From Welwitschia mirabilis (taxonomy: Eukaryota; Gnetophyta; Gnetopsida; Welwitschiales), in the NCBI GenBank assembly GCA_051453625.1, contig JBOZIK010000001.1, positions 73,568,170-73,632,169 of the forward strand: DNA of 64,000 nucleotides, written 5' to 3'. The position numbers were made by a program, and so were the translations under genes. Within the stretch, counting starts at the first letter, position 1. Every line of letters starts with the position of its first letter. Below the pieces are notes generated by a model. That model did not search any database, was not told the origin of the DNA, and worked only from the letters and a program-made list of their open reading frames with translations. This document shows, in pieces, positions 1 to 11,430 of the stretch.

Positions 1-2760
1 GTAGGCATTTAATAAGATTACTTATCTAGATTTAAGAAAGACCATAATTTTTTTTGAAAATAGGAGAGTTAAAAACTAGAATTGGATTTTATTTTTACAA
101 CTAATTCAATTCCTTATCTAGGTTGTATTCAATAGTAATGTATTATTTAAAACATGGTGTTCTAACTTCTAATTGTTGTACATTGATTTTAAATTAAATG
201 GAAATTATTACAAGATTATTTTATTATTGAATATTATTATGTTAAAAGCTTATAGGTTTAGTAAAAATAACTTTTGATTATGATATTGCTTCAAACTGAG
301 GACTTTTATGACTCAAGAATTAAGTGGTTGAAACTCTATTCCATGTTGGTTGTTTAGTAAGTTTCTCTCAAATTTCAATCACATATAATGATTTTAACAC
401 ATAAAAGAATTTATGATTAAATCCTAGAAAATATCATTTTAAAGTTATAGATTTTTAAGAATCTCTCTTCTATTACCACACTAATTTGGACTAAATTTTT
501 CAAGAATGGTAAGATGTACCACTCTTCTTTAAACCAATAGTTCTTTGAATGGAACTAGGAAAGTTAGATGAACTTAGTTAGATCTTGACATTTAATGTAG
601 TCTGCTACTAATAATCTTCATGTATTCTTTCTCCTAAGGTCTTCGATCTTTTTAGTAGTGTATCTCTAAAAATAAAGAAAGTGATTAGCATTTTATAAAT
701 TTTGTATCTTATAAAAATTAGATCACTTTTAAGCATAAAAATGAATCTATGGTAAGATAGGAAATATTTAAGAAAAATAATAATAACAAAATTAAAAATT
801 ATTTTATAATGAATAAGAGAAAAATAAAATTATTAAAAGTAAGTAAAGAGAAAAGCCAAATAAATAAAAGTAAATACAAAATCTAAAGAAAGAATTTAAG
901 ATTCAAAAGTAAATACAAAATTTAAAGAAAGGGTTTAAGAGTAAAAAGTGAATAAATTATAAAATAAAAAAAATTAAAAATTAAATACAAAGGAAGAAAA
1001 AAGTACTTAAAAAAAGTAAGGGATGAAATTCAAAAAAAAAGAGTTAAAATTCAAAATTTAAAACTTGAAAATGGAAAGAGATCCACTAAACCTATTCCAA
1101 GATTTCAAATTAATAATGCTTCTTGAGCAATGATTTCAAAGAGTAATAATAATAAGAAACTAGCTAAGCCAATCATAACCTATCTGACATATTCTGTTGA
1201 AGTTTTAAATATTGATTTTAAATAACTAAAACTATGATTAGGCTAATGTCATGTAAATAATTTCTTTTCCTAACTAATAAATAAAAATAACTAACCCTAA
1301 ATTGAAATGTCATTATAAACAAATAAATTAAAAAAAAACTTGAATATATACATGCACCTTAAAAAATAAAAAAGATAAATGACATTGATTTTATAAAGAT
1401 AACAATCTATTACCCTATTAATAATGTCTTTTAAAGTAGAAATTGGAATTACTTATGAATTAATTCCATAATAAAAGTTTAAATAGGCTAAATGTCATAA
1501 AATTTAAAAAAGAAAAAATCTAACACTAAGAATTGCATTGCCATTACACTTGTTATGTTCATGAATAACTAATATAGAATAAAATAAAAAATGAGGAAGA
1601 ATTAAGGATGACAGAGTAAAATTAACTTGAAATTCAACTATCAACTCTTGAATTTACATTAATTTATAAGAAATACGAAAAATGTAGAAAAAAAATAAAA
1701 ATAAAAAAAACTAACTAAGGAACTGAGTTCAGAAATATTTCAATTGTACTTCAATAAGAAAGCCTCAAATAAATGATATATATTGGAATCAAATTGAATA
1801 GAAAAAAAGAATATTAAAACCAAAATTTATTGTATAGAAAATTAAAGTAGAAGAGGATTTAAAATGAATTCTCCAAGATGAAATCAATAATCTGACTTAC
1901 CATTTCTAATGGAAAAGTTTTGCATTTATAATGGAATTACAAAGGTATTTTGGAAAAATTATAAATAATATTGTTTTTAAATCAATTTACAATAGGAAGT
2001 ATTTAAAGAAGAATTATTTAATACAATTTTAATCCTTTAACTCCTTACTATCTTATTACAAATATCTATCATTGTGCTTCTTACTTATCTATAACATGCA
2101 CTAAATCCTTCATTCTTATTGTATGCCTAGTGCATTGTGCTCTTTATATTCATAAGTAATAAATAGTATTAATATAATCTTTGAAGAAGGATCTACTTTT
2201 TTACCAAGTCATAATACATTTAAACTAAAAGTAATTATTTTTACTATTGCTCTATGATAAATCTTAATTTATGTATTTTCTTTTCTTAACCTTATTGCAT
2301 GTAATTTAAATCATTATTACCAAGACATAAAGAAGGTGAACTATGATCTTTGACTTCATAACCTATCTTATCACCTAGTTATAAACATGAAAAATTAGAT
2401 CATGTTTTTATTTTATTTACTAATTAATTAACTATCTTGTCAAATTCTATTGCTAGGTGATAAAATGGTTAAATTTTTCAAATTTATTATTGGGCTATAG
2501 TTGTTTTTCTTTGACATGGATGTTTTCCTATTCTCATTTCAAAATAAACCTAGAACTATGTCTTATAATCAATACCAAATCATGATAAAACTAGCTTAGG
2601 AATAAAATAATGTTAGTAACCTTTGTGACAAGGACAATTTTTTTCTAATGAAAACATAAAAGTTAACTTAAACAAGTTGATTTTGTAAAATTGTCCTTTT
2701 GATGATAAGAGATTCTTAAATTACTCAAACTTCATTAAAAGTTAAGGAAAAAGTATATCA
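1..2760. other. AT-rich stretch without recognisable gene
   Basis: No open frame above about 60 codons and no RT, integrase, protease or host-protein motif could be read in any frame. The base composition is extreme, with many runs of A and T and short direct repeats of AAATACAAAATCTAAAGAAAG type near 870-930. It could be further decayed transposon sequence or simple intergenic DNA. Confidence 0.5.
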
Positions 2761-3990
2761 TAAAATGGTGAATTCAAAAAGCTATTACAACACATGAAAA
2801 TGGAAAGGAGGAAGAGTAATTCTTCTTCAATTGAAAATGATGATTTCCTTAGTAATGATAAAGATAAGCAACTGTTATATGAAGTATATGACTTACTTTC
2901 TAAATAATTTTGTAAATTACTATAATTATGTATTAAAATAAAGAAGATACTCCATCATCGTGAGTTGGATCTTAAGTAAGTAAAAAAAAACTTGCTTCAA
3001 ACATATAAGTAAAAACTCAATCTTAAAGATTAAGGTTGTTAAAATAATAGGTAGATCAAGTGCATAAATAAGATATAAATGATACAAGAAAGATTACTAA
3101 ATGTTTTACCTAGGAGATAATATAAAAAAAAGAAAAGAACTAAAATAAAAGAAATCAAAGAGAAATCTCTCTAAAAGGGAGCTACATTCTAATTTTAAAT
3201 ATTTAATAATAAAGATAACTTACTTTTATTATAAACATAAAAGCCATTTCTAATATAAACAGTCTTTAAAATTTAAATATAATGGTGCTATTTATTTTAT
3301 TTAAAAGGAGAAGTGTTTGGCTAGAAATACTATGTAGGTAAGAACCATATGAGAAAACCATTAAAAAGAAGATAAACTATCATGTTTACTCAAGCAAAAA
3401 CTTATATAGTAAAGAAACACACATGATACATGAATTGTAGGTTGATCTCACTACATGATGGAAGAAAAATTGTAGTTTACATCCATGCTTAAGTAAGATA
3501 AGAATATAATGAAATTTAGATATAATACAAACGTTATTATTAAAGGTAATTAATCTTTAAGAGGAGGTGATCTCATATAGTTAAGGGATGTTTTCTACTT
3601 AAAAGTTCTAGAACATAATTTATGTAGTTCTAATCAGTTATGTAATGTAACTTTTGAAGTGCTTTTACTAAAAATGTTTATACTATTAAATAATTAAAAT
3701 CTAATTAAGTTATATTTTTTATAAAGAAGAAATAAAATGTTTATGTCACATATTTGGTTAACATTTCTAACAACGGTTTTAAGTATTTTCTTAATACTAC
3801 AAGTGATGTAAAGATATGGCATAAAACTCTTTCTTAAGTGAACATGAAGATAATGAAAAACTTGCATTAAAGAAATTGGTAAGAGCCTATTGAAGCTTCA
3901 AAAATTTAGTGGCTAGACATGTGTATCTTATTAAGAGGATAAATATACAAGGATAAGTTTTGATACAAAAAAATCCACTTCTACTTTTCA
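2760..3990 (+). pseudogene. Ty1/copia relic 1: gag tail and pre-integrase domain
   Basis: This is a broken remnant of a Ty1/copia polyprotein. At about 2810-3060 a serine- and acid-rich stretch (SSSIENDDFLSNDKDKQLL) is followed by a lysine- and leucine-rich segment. That resembles the region of plant copia gag between the zinc knuckle and the protease. At 3802-3867 the frame reads DVKIWHKTLS, stop, VNMKIMKNL, which fits the W-H-x-x-L-(G)-H-V-N-M signature of the copia gag-pre-integrase domain; a stop replaces the usual glycine-histidine. No RT was found. The relic ends close to a short LTR at 4099, so it was probably cut by the next element. The family call rests on two motifs in a badly decayed sequence. 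Confidence 0.6.
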
Positions 3991-4098
3991 TCCTTTAGAT
4001 CTCTTACATTTGAATCTTATAATACTATTTTTACTCTTCATCAGCCAAATGCATTTAATCATGATAAAATAAATTCTAATTATTAATTTATACAATTA

Positions 4099-4367
4099 TG
4101 TTAATTAAGTAGTTAAGTACTATTAATAAGGAATATAACTAATCATACTTATTTCATGAAGAGTCATATCTCTTTATGTAACATATAAGCTACATAATGG
4201 GATATCAAATGTGCATAATCTAGTTGTATTTTCATTCATCTAATTTATAAATTCTAATTAACATAAAAATATTTTATTTATCTTTAATTTTTATGCCTTT
4301 TTATTTTCATCGTATATTTTATTAAGATTTATTATGCTTTATTGTGCTTCTGCATATACTTTTAACA
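4099..4367 (+). repeat. Probable short 5' LTR of copia relic 2
   Basis: The segment begins TGTTAATTAAG and ends TTTTAACA, giving TGTT...AACA inverted termini, and it directly abuts a Met-type primer site. A length of 269 bp is normal for a copia LTR. The 5' boundary is inferred from these termini only. I found no second copy in the window, so the LTR is unpaired here. Confidence 0.5.
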
Positions 4368-4380
4368 TGGTATCAGAGCA
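4368..4380 (+). other. Primer-binding site, initiator-Met tRNA type
   Basis: The sequence TGGTATCAGAGCA is the standard primer-binding site of plant Ty1/copia elements, complementary to the 3' end of the initiator methionine tRNA. It lies right after the AACA end of the proposed LTR. It marks the start of copia relic 2 and fixes its orientation as plus. Confidence 0.85.
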
Positions 4381-5620
4381 CAACCATGAAATAATATGAA
4401 GATAAATCATGAAGTTGATAATATTATAAAGTATGAAAAACTTAATAAAAATAATATTTTTGTACTTATAAATGAATTTAATATTAAGATATCAACATAA
4501 AATTAGAAGATAGAGAGGGCATGCATTACCACTCTAATATAAATGCATTAATATTATGCCTTAAAATAATACATAAACCTTATTTCCTTAAACTACACCA
4601 TTTGCAAGTTGATAATACAATATTTTGTAATTGAAGAAATATTTTAAGGTTTTCTATATGAAAGTGTATTTACAAATAAGGATGATAAGGCATAACTAAT
4701 CATACTCATCCTAGTGGTAAATGTCAATGATAAAGTTATTAACTATAACCCTCAAATTTAAAGATCACATAGATGTCACAAGTTTGAAGAAAATAATCAT
4801 CAACATAAAAGCATGAATTCAAGAACAAGATTCTATTATAGATGAAGAAATGATTAAGTTCACCTTGCTTCAAATTTTTTTCAAAAGTTTAATGTGTTGT
4901 ATGAAGTACTAAAATATGCTAATATTCAATAGTTAATAATAAAAGAAAATGACCTAAAATATAATTAAAAAAAGAAAGAATGTGAAAAAATTAGGCTTGG
5001 TATGTCAAAGAAAAACATAAGACCAAAAAATAGGAAATTAAAGTTGTGTAAATTTTGTTATAAAATGCTTTTTATTTATAAGATTCCTATCTTAAGATAC
5101 AAATCACCCATAAGAAAAATAAAAAGAACAATCATGGTAAAGAAAATTGAGACAAAAATCTTTGGAATTATGATCATAAGTGATGAAATAATTTATTGAG
5201 AAGATTTCTTCATAATTTTTATAGGAAATTCTGAAACACAATTCATAAACTTAAGAACACTAAGTCATATGGATTGTAATAAGAAGTACTTCATGAAGCT
5301 TATGCTAGACTCAAATAACATCATAAAACATGTAAATATTAGTGATGAAAAGAAACTAAAAGTTAATCCATTAGGAATTGTAAAGCTACTCTTCCTTACC
5401 TTGAGGGAACTATTTTATTTTCTGAACTTCAAGATGAATTTAAAATTACTTTCATTTCGAATGGATCATGTTGCATCATAAAAAAGAAATAGAAATAATT
5501 AGAGAAGTTTAAATTGGTAGAATTTACCTTCTATAGATAAACAAACCAATAATAAAGATGTTTTAACTATTGAAAAAAATGAAAAAAATGATTTAGCATC
5601 TAAGGTTAAAGCATACATAT
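4381..5620 (+). pseudogene. gag: Copia relic 2: gag and protease remains
   Basis: The start lies just past the primer site. The clearest parts are two short open frames, 5002-5199 and 5269-5481. The first holds LCKFCYK, the first half of a CX2C zinc knuckle, followed by a lysine-rich tail. The second reads TLSHMDCNKKYF and then NISDEKKLKVNPLGIVKL. This matches the copia protease region, where the usual order is the D-S-G-A-S-x-H-M active site followed by a strand-rich segment ending in G-I/V-V-K/R-I/L. In place of D-S-G the sequence reads N-L-R, so the active site is lost. Gag proper (4400-5000) is too decayed to outline. Integrase follows in the same orientation. Confidence 0.65.
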
Positions 5621-6700
5621 TTTAAAAATATTAAAAAACTACATCAAATAAGTGATGAAATTTCAAAAATAAGTGATGAAATTCCAGAACTAAAAATTGA
5701 AGGAATAAGCTATAAGGCTTATTAGATGGATAAAAGCACCTCAAGGCCATTTCAAAAGAATAGAGTGGAAAGAGTGGAGATGAAATTTGAACTAATTCAT
5801 AAAGATTTGAATGAAGCATTACCTATTTTATTTTTAAAATAATAAAAATATTTATTTACGTTTATTGATAACTATAGTATCATGTATTTCATATACTTTC
5901 TATGAAATAAATTGCAAACTCTTAATGTTTTTAAAGCATTTTATACATTAACTAAAAAGAAAATAAATCTATAAATTAATAATGTTATAATAGATGAAGG
6001 AAAAAAAACACATATCAATTAATTTTCATGATGAACTTAAAAAATACTAAAATTCAATATGAAGTTATCCTCTTTTCTATACTAAACTCAATAGATCTTT
6101 AGAAGAGAAAATTAAAAAAACAAAGAAATAATCAAAACTATAGTATATAAGATGATGTTTCATCATTTCTATGGATAAAAGCTATTACAGTAAATATTTA
6201 TCTTTAAAAACAACATTCAACTAAATTTCTAAATAGAGATAAACTAAAATGAAGATGTTCTAAAACAATATTTTCCTATAATTATTTGAGAACTTTTGGA
6301 AAAAAAATTCTTTAGATAAATCTTATAACATAAAATCAATTATAAAATAATGCCAAAATGGATTTTATGCTTAATTACAACAATAAAAATAGGATCTATC
6401 ACATACGAAATCAAATCCTAAAAGAATTACTATTACCTAAGATATTATTTTTAATAAAATATCTAACTTTAATAATACTATTTAATTTACACCATTTCAT
6501 GATCTAATTTTAAGAAATAAAGAGATAATAATACTCCTTTATGAAACTAACAAGAATATAAATGAAAATCTAAATGAATTAGATTTTAAATACTTGATGG
6601 GAATAGATGATCATACTAATGATAAAGAGCAAATTATTCTAACTAAAAATAATAATGACAAACTAAATTTCCCTTCAACGTATGAAACATAAATGCCATG
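5621..6700 (+). pseudogene. pol: Copia relic 2: integrase and linker to RT
   Basis: From 5627 one frame reads NIKKLHQISDEIS and then EIPELKIEGISYKAY, a run of Ser/Pro/Phe, KNRVERVEMKFELIHKDL. This is the copia zinc-binding and pre-core segment that normally ends in the sequence L-x-x-I-H-T-D-L; the first catalytic Asp (HKDL) is still there. At 5846 KYLFTFIDNYSIMYFIYFL matches the start of the rve core (usually F-I-D-D-Y-S), and IIDEG near 5990 stands for the second catalytic site. A later frame (about 6080-6240) resembles the post-core R-K-N-R segment. At 6420-6480 KRITIT, stop, DIIFNK resembles the integrase-RT linker, followed by an acid- and asparagine-rich stretch. RT and RNase H are absent, so the element is truncated near 6700. 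Confidence 0.65.
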
Positions 6701-8600
6701 TTGAGTAAGACAAACTTATAATTAGTTACATGAAGATTAAATAAGTCTAGTATTAACATTTAAAATTATCATTTATTTCAAGTTTTTTAAGATAGTTTAG
6801 CATAGTAAAGAAATTAATTTTATTGTTTTAATTATAAAAACATGTCTTATCCTATTTTTGATGCAATAGCTAAATTTATGCTTTACCCCCTGACATTTTT
6901 ATATTTTTAACCATATTTTGGAGCAAATGCTAGAAATTTGAGCTATTCATATGTAAAATGTTGGGGGTACTAATTATGTGGAAGATGAAATTGGTCACTT
7001 GAGAAAGTTAGCTCTAAACTGAATGTTCTAGATTTACCATGGTATGTTGCATTATTTCCATTTTTAGGTGAAGTCATTTCCTACATTTGAATATTTTGTT
7101 ATTTTTAATCAAAAAAATGATAAAATCCTAATTATAAAAATCCTAGTTATAATTTTCAATATAAATAGTCCTAATTCCTCATTTTAAAGGGACTTTTGAG
7201 CACACTCTAGAGTGAATAGGATTTGGAGTTGAAAGAGCTTTTTATGATATTTACTTTCTAATTCCCTTCCTTTTGGTAAGGGTCTAGCCTTAACGATAGC
7301 ATGACATTTTATGCTTAATCTTGATATTTTCATTATATGATGTAATTATTTATTCTATTTTTCCAACAAAGATTGTTTATTCTATTTCTTGATTTGAAGA
7401 TATGATTATCTTCATATTTTTAATACTTGAAGTGAATCAACATTCTTGTCAAGTTTATAATATTTCTTGAGTAAATAGTCATTTTTATTTTTTAGTTTCA
7501 TGATTTGATTTCATTTGATGACATATGAATTAAGTTTCCTATTTTTCATGCTTATGAAAAGGCTATGAAAGCTAGAGTGACTTGAGGATATCACCATTAC
7601 TTATGCGGTGAATGAGATAATGCCACCATGCTTGAGATTCTTGATACCTGGCATAAATTAGTGTTTAATGTGGAACAATGTACATATCATGGAATAGAAA
7701 TATCTTATCCTAGTCAAAATGCTAATATTAGTATTTAATAGCTATGTTTTACTCCAAAGGTTTTACTTAATGGTTTAAGAAGATTTTTGTTACAATTTTG
7801 ACTTGAAATATTCCTCTGGATGTCTGCTTGAATAGTATTTATGTTGGTTTACTATTATTTCTACCAAATCTACCCCTAGAGGAAGAACTACAATAGGAAT
7901 AAATTACATATAAAAGTTTTAGTTATTTTATTGGTAATTAACCTAATAATGTTTTTTTACCTATAGTGCTCCTATGTTATTACATAACGACATTAAAATA
8001 AAAGTGTAGTCATATGTTCACCATAAACAAGCTTTTTGGCACCATAAATAAGGATAGTGATATAGTAGCTATAATGGAAGATGTATAAATTTATTTTCTT
8101 GCATTTAAAATTTTAGCATTTTTCATTTCTTACACTCTCTAGTATCCTCTACTAGTGAAATCTAAAATTGATCCTCTTTTTTATGTTCTTTTTAGTTTCT
8201 TTACATTCTAGTAATATTTTTAGCTCTAGAAAGTATGTTATTGCTACAATAATATTTTATGCTTGGTTCTTATTAAACAATAGCTTAAGTATTGAAAATT
8301 CAAAAAGTTAAAAAATAAAAAAAAGTTAAAAGAGCTCAAAAAGAAAAGAAGTCTTCAATCCTTATTTACCATCTATAATTTTCATTACTGCTATACTTTA
8401 TTATCAGTATTAATTTTTATTTAGGTTTATATTTTAATTTTGATTTAATTGTATGAATTTCCAAAATTCTAGGATTTTTAAGGGTTTTGAATTCTTACAC
8501 TATACAATTTTATTTCTATCACTTATTTCTTACTACATCTAGTGTAAACCATTTTTTAACATCCTAAACATATCAACACTACTAGCCTTTCTATAATATT
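6700..8600 (+). repeat. LTR-like or leader region, family unresolved
   Basis: No coding signal was seen. A TATA-like ATATAAATAG at 7159-7168 precedes a stretch that looks like an LTR transcript start. The part at 7438-7645 is repeated in inverted orientation at about 22.7-22.9 kb. TGTTGGGGGTAC at about 6959 is a possible LTR start. No tRNA-Asp-like primer site was found before the gag relic at 8628, so whether this is the 5' LTR of element K is undecided. Confidence 0.4.
7438..7645 (+). repeat. Left arm of a dispersed inverted repeat
   Basis: The stretch aligns by eye with the reverse complement of 22720-22905. Shared blocks include TTCATGCTTATG-type sequence, an AGTGAC block, a TCACCA(T/C)(T/C)ACTTATG block and GGTGAATGAGA. 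Divergence is high. The two arms are best explained as two insertions, in opposite directions, of one LTR family. Confidence 0.55.
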
Positions 8601-8627
8601 TAACACTTATAAATATTTTTTGACATC

Positions 8628-9495
8628 ATGGATCTTTTGAAATTTAAAACATTACATGCATTAGAAGCATAAGTCTTATAATTATTTGTATAGAATATCT
8701 TTCAAATATCAAATAGATCCTAATAATAACAATGATAGTGAACCCTTCTCTAGAAGCCGTTCACATGGAAGACCACAAATAAGTCAACAATATATCAATT
8801 AAAATAAAAACGTTCTTTTTCAAAATCCTTAGTTTAGTTTTACAAATAATCAACCTTCATTTTAAAACCCTTAGTTCTTTCAAAATTATTAATTCCATTT
8901 TCTAAATTAACCACATTTCTAAAATCCTAATTTAATTTTTCAAATGATCAATCACATTATTAAAAAAACTCCTTTAAAAATCCTTTATCTAGACATAATC
9001 TCAAAGATTGTCTTTAATATCAATGTCTAGGAATAACATCATGTATTGTTAAACCTATAAATGCTGATATATTAGATTTTAAACCATTTATTATTCAACT
9101 TTTTTCACACTTTCATGACCTTAAATTTAAAGATTCCAACTTACACTTAAAGGAGTTTAAATGTGTACTCTCAATTATTCCTTGAAATCCCAATACATCT
9201 AATGCACTTAGATTGATATTATTCCCCTTATCTGTAAAATGAAAAGATAAATTTTAGTTGTATACATTAAAACCTATCTATATAATAACTTGGATAGATT
9301 TAAATTGAGCCTTTATTACTAAATTATTTCTTGGTTACAAAAGAAATTTCTTGAAAGAGAGATGATGAATCTTGAATAAAAAGATAATAAAACATGCTTT
9401 CAAACTCTAGAAATATCTAAAGATATACTTTGAAATTCCCACAACATGATTTTGAATGAGAAATAATCATTAACTTCTTTTATGAAGTACTATAC
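8628..9495 (+). pseudogene. gag: Element K (Athila): gag, 5' part, broken by element A
   Basis: From ATG 8628 (MDLLKFKTLHALEA) the frame runs with many stops. At 8815-8960 it is low-complexity, with repeated FQNP, QF and FTNNQPSF units. At about 9058 it enters a clear Athila-type retrotransposon gag domain: NADILDFKPFIIQLFSHF, then HDLKFKDSNLHLKEFK, a leucine- and proline-rich run ending RLILFPLSV, and finally INFFYEV. This is the order expected for the family: a helix ending in L-P-x-F-H-G-L, the H-L-K-x-F motif, the R-L-x-x-F-P-F-S-L block, and F-Y-x-G-L. The frame is cut at 9495 by element A and appears to resume at 22030. Nearly all stops are TAA or TAG. The N-terminal boundary is a guess. 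Confidence 0.7.
9491..9495. repeat. Left target-site duplication of element A
   Basis: TATAC lies immediately before the first base of the 5' LTR. The same five bases follow the last base of the 3' LTR. Five base pairs is the normal duplication length for Ty3/gypsy integration. Confidence 0.85.
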
Positions 9496-10745
9496 TATTA
9501 CACTGCCAAATTGTTTGTATGTGATAGAGTATTTGAGTAGTTTTGCAAGACATTAAATAGGTTTATATTGAGTTTTGACAATAATGGAGATCTAAGATAA
9601 ATGTCACCAAAAATGTAATCTTCATTACATTTAACAACATTTAAAGAAAATTATAATACTTCCTATCTATAGCAGTAATCATGTAATTAAAGATGCAAAT
9701 TTAATACCAAAAATACTTTACAAAAGTCCATCATCCACCTCATCATCTGGATGATAGTATAAATGATAAAAATACTTAAGTTGAGGAGGATGCTTATTAG
9801 ATTAATTTGTCAGCTAATGTGGAACTCATATAATATGGAATCATTTCTTATGATTTCCAGATGACCAGCAAGATGACACTTAAAAATAACACTTCACTAA
9901 GCTTCACCTAACTTTTACCATATGGCTTACACCTTCTTGTGAAACTATTAGGATTATTAGCATGTCTATTAGTGTTTATTGATTTTAGAGTCTGTTTTGT
10001 AATAAATTATGCCTTCGCCATTAACTTTGCTTTTATTTTCTTTGGTACTAGAAATTCTTATAACAAGAATCAAAGGGAAAGAGATCCATTTGTTATTATT
10101 ACAGAGAGACATCTTCCTTGGTGTTGTGTTATGTATCCTTCATTGAGGTGCTATTGCTTTGTAACACAGATGCTAGTTTGCTTTAATCAAAATTATGTTT
10201 TTTGTTTTCTATATTTTATTATATTCATTTTCATTATGATTTATATTTCTTCTAATCTCATAATAGCTTCATTGGTGATATAGATCACCACTGCAATCTT
10301 TATTGAGGTCGGCATTACTAGTTTAGATGGATTACATTTCATTTCCTAAATGAACTTTGCATTATTTTCATATTCTATTCAATGTACCTTATAACTTAGA
10401 TTGGTATTGGTTTAGTGATAAATTTTTTTTAATTAATTTAGATTATATAGGATCGATCTCTATGATAGGTTGATTTAGTAATCAGATAAAATTTGCATCT
10501 AGAATAGGACTTGCATCTCATTTACATAGTGCATGTATTTGCATTATTATTTTTACATCATAGTTTGTTCTACTGTAAGATTACATAATGTTTTATTTTG
10601 AAATCAATTCTCTTTCTTCTTGCTTATGCTTTGATGAGATTAGGACATTTGGGTTACTTCCATATATATTAGTATGCATATATATTTTTGTGATTTACAA
10701 GATTTGTTTAAGGATATAACATTTGCACAAATATGCACTGTAACA
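9496..10745 (+). repeat. Element A 5' LTR
   Basis: It starts TATTACACTGCCAAATTG, aligning base for base with TGTTGTAATGCCAA of the sister LTRs; the first dinucleotide is TA, not TG. It ends ACTGTAACA. It contains the near-palindrome TCATCTGGATGA at 9743-9754 and the block conserved in all LTRs here at about 10075-10165. The 114-codon open frame at 9939-10283 crosses this LTR and is not a gene. Confidence 0.9.
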
Positions 10746-10766
10746 TCTTGATGCCATTGCCAAGAA
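10746..10766 (+). other. Element A primer-binding site, tRNA-Asp type
   Basis: The sequence TTGATGCCATTGCCAAGAA right after the LTR matches the TGGCGCCGTTGCCGGGGA consensus of Athila/Tat elements, with transitions. It is complementary to the 3' end of tRNA-Asp. Confidence 0.8.
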
Positions 10767-11430
10767 AGGCTACTTTGAGTTAAAGGATTATCATTACTCA
10801 GATAAGTGTTTTATATTTTGATTTATGAATTTGTCTATAGTAGCATTGTATTCTTATTTTGAAACATAGATTTTTCTTTTCACATGTTTTATTTTGTCTT
10901 TCAAAAATAACACCTTATCATCCCATTTTTCATCTAGATGATTTATAGTAATGACAGCTTGTGAAACTTAGGGGTTTTCATTTTCTAAATAACTAGTATT
11001 TTTCTTTTATCATTTCCTCTATCATCCAGATAACTTAGCAAATGACTATTATTTTCATTCTGTGTTTACTCATAATTCTCTTTTTCTATGTTTTTTATTT
11101 TTAGTTTTTTTTGGTTCACTGTTGTCCAGGTACATCGTTTAAACAACTACTCAGACGATGCTTTATAGAAATAGAACTAAGCATACTAGGACATAGTAAA
11201 ATCTAAAAAAAATTAAAAATATTAGAGAGAGTGGATTTTGATCAAATAAAATACCTGAGAAGATTTGGTCAACTACAAACTTAGCCTAGGTGTGCATACC
11301 TTAGATATGTAAAAAATTCCAAGAATTGAATAAAAATAGTTTTTGCATTTATTATTTCTGAATATGATTTTTCAAAATAAATTTTTTTAAAAGATAGTTT
11401 AGAAGAAAGTCATTTTATGACAATGTTGAA
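10767..11430 (+). other. Element A untranslated leader
   Basis: No coding signal. It holds the near-palindrome TCATCTAGATGA at 10930-10941 and a second, weaker pair at 11020-11032 (CTATCATCCAGATAAC). The same pair occurs at the same place in the leader of element D (49348, 49446). It is the expected position of packaging and dimerisation signals, but that role is only a suggestion. Confidence 0.55.

Noticed and set aside
4368-4380. Possible tRNA gene at the tRNA-like sequence
   Set aside because: Only the stretch complementary to a tRNA 3' end is present; it is a primer-binding site, and no cloverleaf can be drawn around it.
5631-5819. 62-codon minus-strand frame
   Set aside because: Shadow of the copia integrase segment on the plus strand.
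9939-10283. 114-codon hydrophobic open frame on plus
   Set aside because: It lies wholly in the 5' LTR of element A. The 3' LTR has only a shorter version (21372-21578), and the similarity follows the DNA, not codon positions.
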